Shown: in pieces, positions 61,941 through 64,000 of the stretch
Numbering within the stretch: the stretch's first letter is position 1
Layout of the letters: each line of letters starts with the position of its first letter
NCBI GenBank assembly: GCA_028708945.1
Contig: JAQVXV010000005.1
Coordinates: forward strand, 26,303 to 90,302
Source of the DNA: Bacilli bacterium
GTDB lineage: Bacteria > Bacillota_I > Bacilli_A > RF39 > UBA660
DNA: 64,000 nt
Direction: 5' to 3'
The notes under the pieces: model-generated
Databases searched by the model: none
Seen by the model: only the letters and a program-made list of their open reading frames with translations
Told to the model about the DNA's origin: nothing
Made by a program: the position numbers and the translations under genes

Positions 61941-62235
61941 GAATAATTTAAAATATAATATCGAACAAGATTTAACTGATATGTTAGGTCTTACTGATAG
62001 TAAAAATAGTTTAGACTATGATTTAAGATATGTAATTGAAAATGGTATTGATAAATACAATGAAATGATGATAAGGGAACAAGAAAAAAGAAATGAAATA
62101 AAAAACATTATGATTGAATTATTAAATGATAAAGCAATAATTAGTAAGTTAATGAAAACATTAGAGTTTGAGGGATTCGTTAAGGACTGTCCTACTTGTG
62201 CTTGGAACATTGAAAAGTATGGTAGATTAAAATAA
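61930..62235 (+). CDS. Uncharacterised 101-aa protein coupled to the HTH gene
   Basis: Starts at ATG 61930 with AGAGAGTG upstream; a GTG at 61921 is an alternative. A helical, charged protein (NIEQDLTDMLGLTDS, REQEKRNEIKNIMIELL) ending with CPTCAWNIEKYGRLK, in which the single CxxC could bind a metal. Not recognised. Position after the HTH gene suggests a common regulatory or accessory role. Confidence 0.55.
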   Translation: MGFKNNLKYNIEQDLTDMLGLTDSKNSLDYDLRYVIENGIDKYNEMMIREQEKRNEIKNIMIELLNDKAIISKLMKTLEFEGFVKDCPTCAWNIEKYGRLK

Positions 62236-62240
62236 TACAA

Positions 62241-62274
62241 AAGAGAAAGAAGAATATTATATCTTCTTTCTCTT
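62241..62274. terminator. Bidirectional terminator
   Basis: 13-bp perfect stem AAGAGAAAGAAGA/TCTTCTTTCTCTT with an 8-nt loop between convergent genes, followed by T8 after one A on the plus strand. Confidence 0.88.
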
Positions 62275-62281
62275 ATTTTTT

Positions 62282-63448
62282 TTATATATCATATTTTTTA
62301 TCTATTACTAAGTTATCTATAAATTCTATAAATTTAACACTATTGTTTTTATCAGATGTTGGATATTTTAGTTCATCTTCTATATTTTTACTAAACATAT
62401 AACTTTTTTCTTTTGCTAAAATAGAATTCATAATCTTGTTATCAAGATTAGATTTTGAATCTTCGTCATAAAAGATAATAACTTCTATATCAAGTTGCTT
62501 AAATATATTAATTAAAGGAAACATATGTTGTTTACCATAGGAATGAAATATACTATAATCATCAAAGTTTTTACCAAAATTAATAATTACTCTATTTAAA
62601 AATATATCATCGTTAATACCTTCTACTATATAAACTTTCTTCGAGAAAATTGATTCCATAAAGTCTTTTATATGTAAGTTAATAATGTTTTGTTCTAATT
62701 TGTTTTTATCATAATAAGTTTTTGATTTATCCCACATCTTTGAAATATCAATTGTTTTATCAACATCATCAATAGCCTTTTGTAAATCTATTTGTTTTGG
62801 GCCTTTGAAATTACCATCGTTAAAAATATAAATATCAGAAAATTTAAAATCTAACATAGATAATAATTTTGGAGAATGCGTTGCGACATAGACTTCTTTT
62901 GTCTTACTCAATTCTCTAATTAATTTTGCAGTATAATTTAAAGATGAAGGATGAGTATGATTTTCTGGCTCATCCAAAAATACATATTTTTTTTGGCTAA
63001 TATTTATTAAATTTAATAACAGTTGTAATTTTTGCCCACTGCCCATTTTATTTTTTGAATCATCAGAATTTATTTTTACTAATTTCTTATATTCTCTATC
63101 TTTTCTTGTTTCAATAAGATTATTATTTCTTGTCATACCATTCATAGATAATACTTCATCCATTAAATCATTAAACTTATTAGTGCTATCTATTATCGAT
63201 TTATTTGTTAAGTCTTCAACTTCTTTTCTTTTATCTAATATGTCCGGAGTTTCTAATATTTCTGATATTAAATACTCCATAAAAAACGACTTATCAACAG
63301 TATCTTTCATTTCTTCATCATAAACAATTTCGGAAGGCAAGAATATAATATCTTTCCTTGTTTTATCCAACTTAATTAATTCATCTCTTTTGTTTCTTAA
63401 TTCAGTTGTCTTACCAAATCCATTTGGCCCTATAAATACTTTCAACAC
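62282..63448 (-). CDS. OLD-like ATPase/TOPRIM protein
   Basis: 388 aa. An ABC-type ATPase contains Walker A GPNGFGKTTEL (residues 7-17), signature GSGQKLQLLLNL (~138), Walker B YVFLDEPENHTH (~155) and the ATHSPKLL switch (~195). It is followed by a TOPRIM-like C-terminal part with VYIVEGINDDIFL (~270, conserved Glu) and VIIFYDEDSKS (~323, DxD-type). This is the plan of OLD-family nucleases, many of which defend against phage, but at 388 aa it is short. GTG start; AGGAGAG lies about 12 nt upstream, a loose fit. No partner gene (such as a helicase) adjoins it. Confidence 0.75.
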   Translation of the reverse strand: MLKVFIGPNGFGKTTELRNKRDELIKLDKTRKDIIFLPSEIVYDEEMKDTVDKSFFMEYLISEILETPDILDKRKEVEDLTNKSIIDSTNKFNDLMDEVLSMNGMTRNNNLIETRKDREYKKLVKINSDDSKNKMGSGQKLQLLLNLINISQKKYVFLDEPENHTHPSSLNYTAKLIRELSKTKEVYVATHSPKLLSMLDFKFSDIYIFNDGNFKGPKQIDLQKAIDDVDKTIDISKMWDKSKTYYDKNKLEQNIINLHIKDFMESIFSKKVYIVEGINDDIFLNRVIINFGKNFDDYSIFHSYGKQHMFPLINIFKQLDIEVIIFYDEDSKSNLDNKIMNSILAKEKSYMFSKNIEDELKYPTSDKNNSVKFIEFIDNLVIDKKYDI

Positions 63449-63584
63449 TAAAACACACTCTCCTAACTAAAAAAACAGTATATTAAATCAAGATGATATA
63501 TATACTGCTTTATCAATAAGAAAAGTATATCACAAATTGTTATTTTAGTGAATAATTTAATAATTCGTGCCATTTTTAATCTTA

Positions 63585-63655
63585 ACTCTTATTTATACCC
63601 TTTATTTACTAGATAGTTAACCCTTTTATAAGAGTGCCGAAAAAAGTGCCGAAAA
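63585..63655. repeat. Right copy of the element's end repeat
   Basis: TTTATTTACTA, then GAGTGCCGAAA (63632-63642) and a second GTGCCGAAAA (63646-63655), in the same order and direction as at 54146-54214. Confidence 0.65.
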
Positions 63656-63657
63656 CA

Positions 63658-63697
63658 AAATCACTTTAAATCACTTTATGATACTTTATAATACTTT
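63658..63697. repeat. Four tandem 10-bp units
   Basis: AAATCACTTT, AAATCACTTT, ATGATACTTT, ATAATACTTT in direct succession. A 10-bp period puts each unit on the same face of the helix, as in iterated protein-binding sites. Confidence 0.7.
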
Positions 63698-63706
63698 CAA
63701 AATATA

Positions 63707-63740
63707 AAAAATCTTGAAAACATTGGGCTTTCAAGATTTT
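63707..63740 (-). terminator. Terminator of the element-borne tRNA-Arg
   Basis: AAAATCTTGAAA/TTTCAAGATTTT stem followed on the minus strand by further T, 15 bp beyond the tRNA CCA. Confidence 0.82.
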
Positions 63741-63754
63741 AATTAGTAAAATAA

Positions 63755-63831
63755 TGGCGTCCTTGGGCAGATTCGAACTGCCGACTTACCGCTTAGGAGG
63801 CGATTACTCTATCCTACTGAGTTACAAGGAC
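63755..63831 (-). tRNA. Complete tRNA-Arg (CCU anticodon) carried by the element
   Basis: All stems pair: acceptor GTCCTTG/CAAGGAC, D-arm ACTC/GAGT, anticodon stem ATCGC/GCGGT with loop CTCCTAA (anticodon CCT), T-arm GGCAG-TTCGAAT-CTGCC, G73 and encoded CCA. It lies inside the element, 43 bp from the right junction, with its own terminator. It differs from the host tRNA at many positions but reads the same AGG codon. Its loop contains a third copy of CCTCCTAAG (63792-63800). Confidence 0.97.
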
Positions 63832-63873
63832 ATTTGCGGACATTTTTATATGTCCTTTTCCCATAGCCTAATA

Positions 63874-63913
63874 CTTAGGAGGCACTCGCTCTATCCTACT
63901 GAGCTACGCGGAC
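63874..63913 (-). pseudogene. 5' half of host tRNA-Arg(CCU), right end of the element (attR)
   Basis: Minus strand: acceptor GTCCGCG, D-arm GCTC-AGTAGGATA-GAGC, anticodon 5' strand AGTGC and loop CTCCTAA. After the loop the sequence (GTATTAGGCTATGGG) gives only a weak anticodon stem and no T-arm. Joined to 54019-54056 the acceptor pairs GTCCGCG/CGTGGAC and the anticodon stem AGTGC/GCGCT, each with a single G-U pair. Confidence 0.93.
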
Positions 63914-63914
63914 A

Positions 63915-63936
63915 TAAAAAACTATATTTCTATAGT
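63915..63936 (-). terminator. Terminator just upstream of the split tRNA
   Basis: ACTATA/TATAGT hairpin with a 4-nt loop followed by six T on the minus strand. It would end a gene entering from the right edge. Confidence 0.65.
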
Positions 63937-64000
63937 CTAGTTATGTTATTTAATAAAAATAAAACAATTACATTAAGTGAATATGAGAATTCAGCTCCAA
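63930..64000 (-). CDS. Possible 3' end of a gene entering from the right
   Basis: On the minus strand one frame is open from the window edge to a TAG inside the terminator hairpin. It gives about 22 mostly hydrophobic residues (EFSYSLNVIVLFLLNN). Many genes here stop inside their terminator, which favours this frame, but it is too short to identify. Confidence 0.25.
   Translation of the reverse strand, partial: GAEFSYSLNVIVLFLLNNITRL

Larger units (their letters stand above)
54056..63882. mobile_element. 9.8-kb integrative element in the anticodon loop of tRNA-Arg(CCU)
   Basis: Bounded by direct copies of CCTCCTAAG (54056-54064 and 63874-63882), 9,818 bp apart, each within half of a tRNA-Arg gene. 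The integrase is the first gene at the left end. Related 65-bp segments with GAGTGCCGAAA lie near both ends. Cargo: excisionase-like HTH proteins, unknown proteins, a restriction-modification pair, an OLD-like nuclease and a full tRNA-Arg(CCU). No conjugation, capsid or clear replication gene is visible, so transfer must depend on other elements. Confidence 0.9.

Noticed and set aside
63840..63913. Right-end tRNA 5' half as a functional tRNA
   Set aside because: After the anticodon loop there is no T-arm and no acceptor partner, so it cannot be a complete tRNA.

Overview
The window is a very A+T-rich chromosome segment from a monoderm, endospore-forming Bacillota. It carries sigma-A, sigma-E with SpoIIGA, sigma-G, a YlmC/YmxH protein and a YjcZ-like small protein, and two T-box leaders. 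Its gene order (tcdA, 6S RNA, aspS, hisS, dtd, rel, secDF, comN, spoVB-like, TIGR04086) matches the Bacillus pattern. The low G+C, compact spacing and a short (982 aa) SMC suggest an uncultured gut Bacilli lineage near Erysipelotrichia/RF39/Mollicutes; that placement is inference. UGA is a stop here: several neighbouring genes overlap as ATGA, so the code is standard bacterial.

Region by region. 1-3.7 kb: type IV pilus/competence assembly (pilB end, prepilin peptidase, pilC with an unusual N-terminal extension). 3.8-7.6 kb: YqfQ-like protein and the trmK-sigA-dnaG macromolecular synthesis operon. 7.7-10.6 kb: membrane and surface proteins. 10.7-13.3 kb: comEA-comEC DNA uptake. 13.3-17.3 kb: YjcZ-like peptide, FtsW/SpoVE, peptide deformylase, arylsulfotransferase-like protein. 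17.3-23.2 kb: htpX-lemA, smc, an unknown gene, tcdA, 6S RNA. 23.2-32.7 kb: T-box-controlled hisS-aspS, then an AI-2E-family protein, dtd, rel, secDF, comN. 32.8-41.5 kb: helD, spoVB-like, a lysine-repeat membrane protein with an inserted thioredoxin domain, ylmC, sigG, an arginase-like enzyme. 41.5-49.4 kb: murE, T-box-controlled trpS, PAP2, gmk, sigE-spoIIGA, ftsZ-ftsA. 49.5-53.9 kb: accessory single genes around a tRNA-Thr, linked by duplicated intergenic segments.

54.06-63.88 kb is a 9.8 kb integrated element. Its tyrosine recombinase has inserted into the anticodon loop of a host tRNA-Arg(CCU) gene. The host 5' half lies at the right end and the 3' half at the left end; joined across the 9-bp direct repeat CCTCCTAAG they rebuild a well-paired tRNA. 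The element carries its own complete, different tRNA-Arg(CCU) next to the right end, apparently replacing the gene it breaks. Other cargo: two excisionase-like HTH proteins, two small early genes, a pair of unrecognised proteins, a two-domain DNA methyltransferase overlapping an HNH endonuclease (restriction-modification), and a short OLD-like ATPase/TOPRIM protein. It looks like a small defence island.

The core regions are dense, with convergent genes often sharing one hairpin terminator that overlaps the stop codons. Regulation visible in the sequence includes two tRNA-sensing T-boxes with near-consensus promoters, 6S RNA, translational coupling by 1-4 nt overlaps, and sporulation sigma factors.
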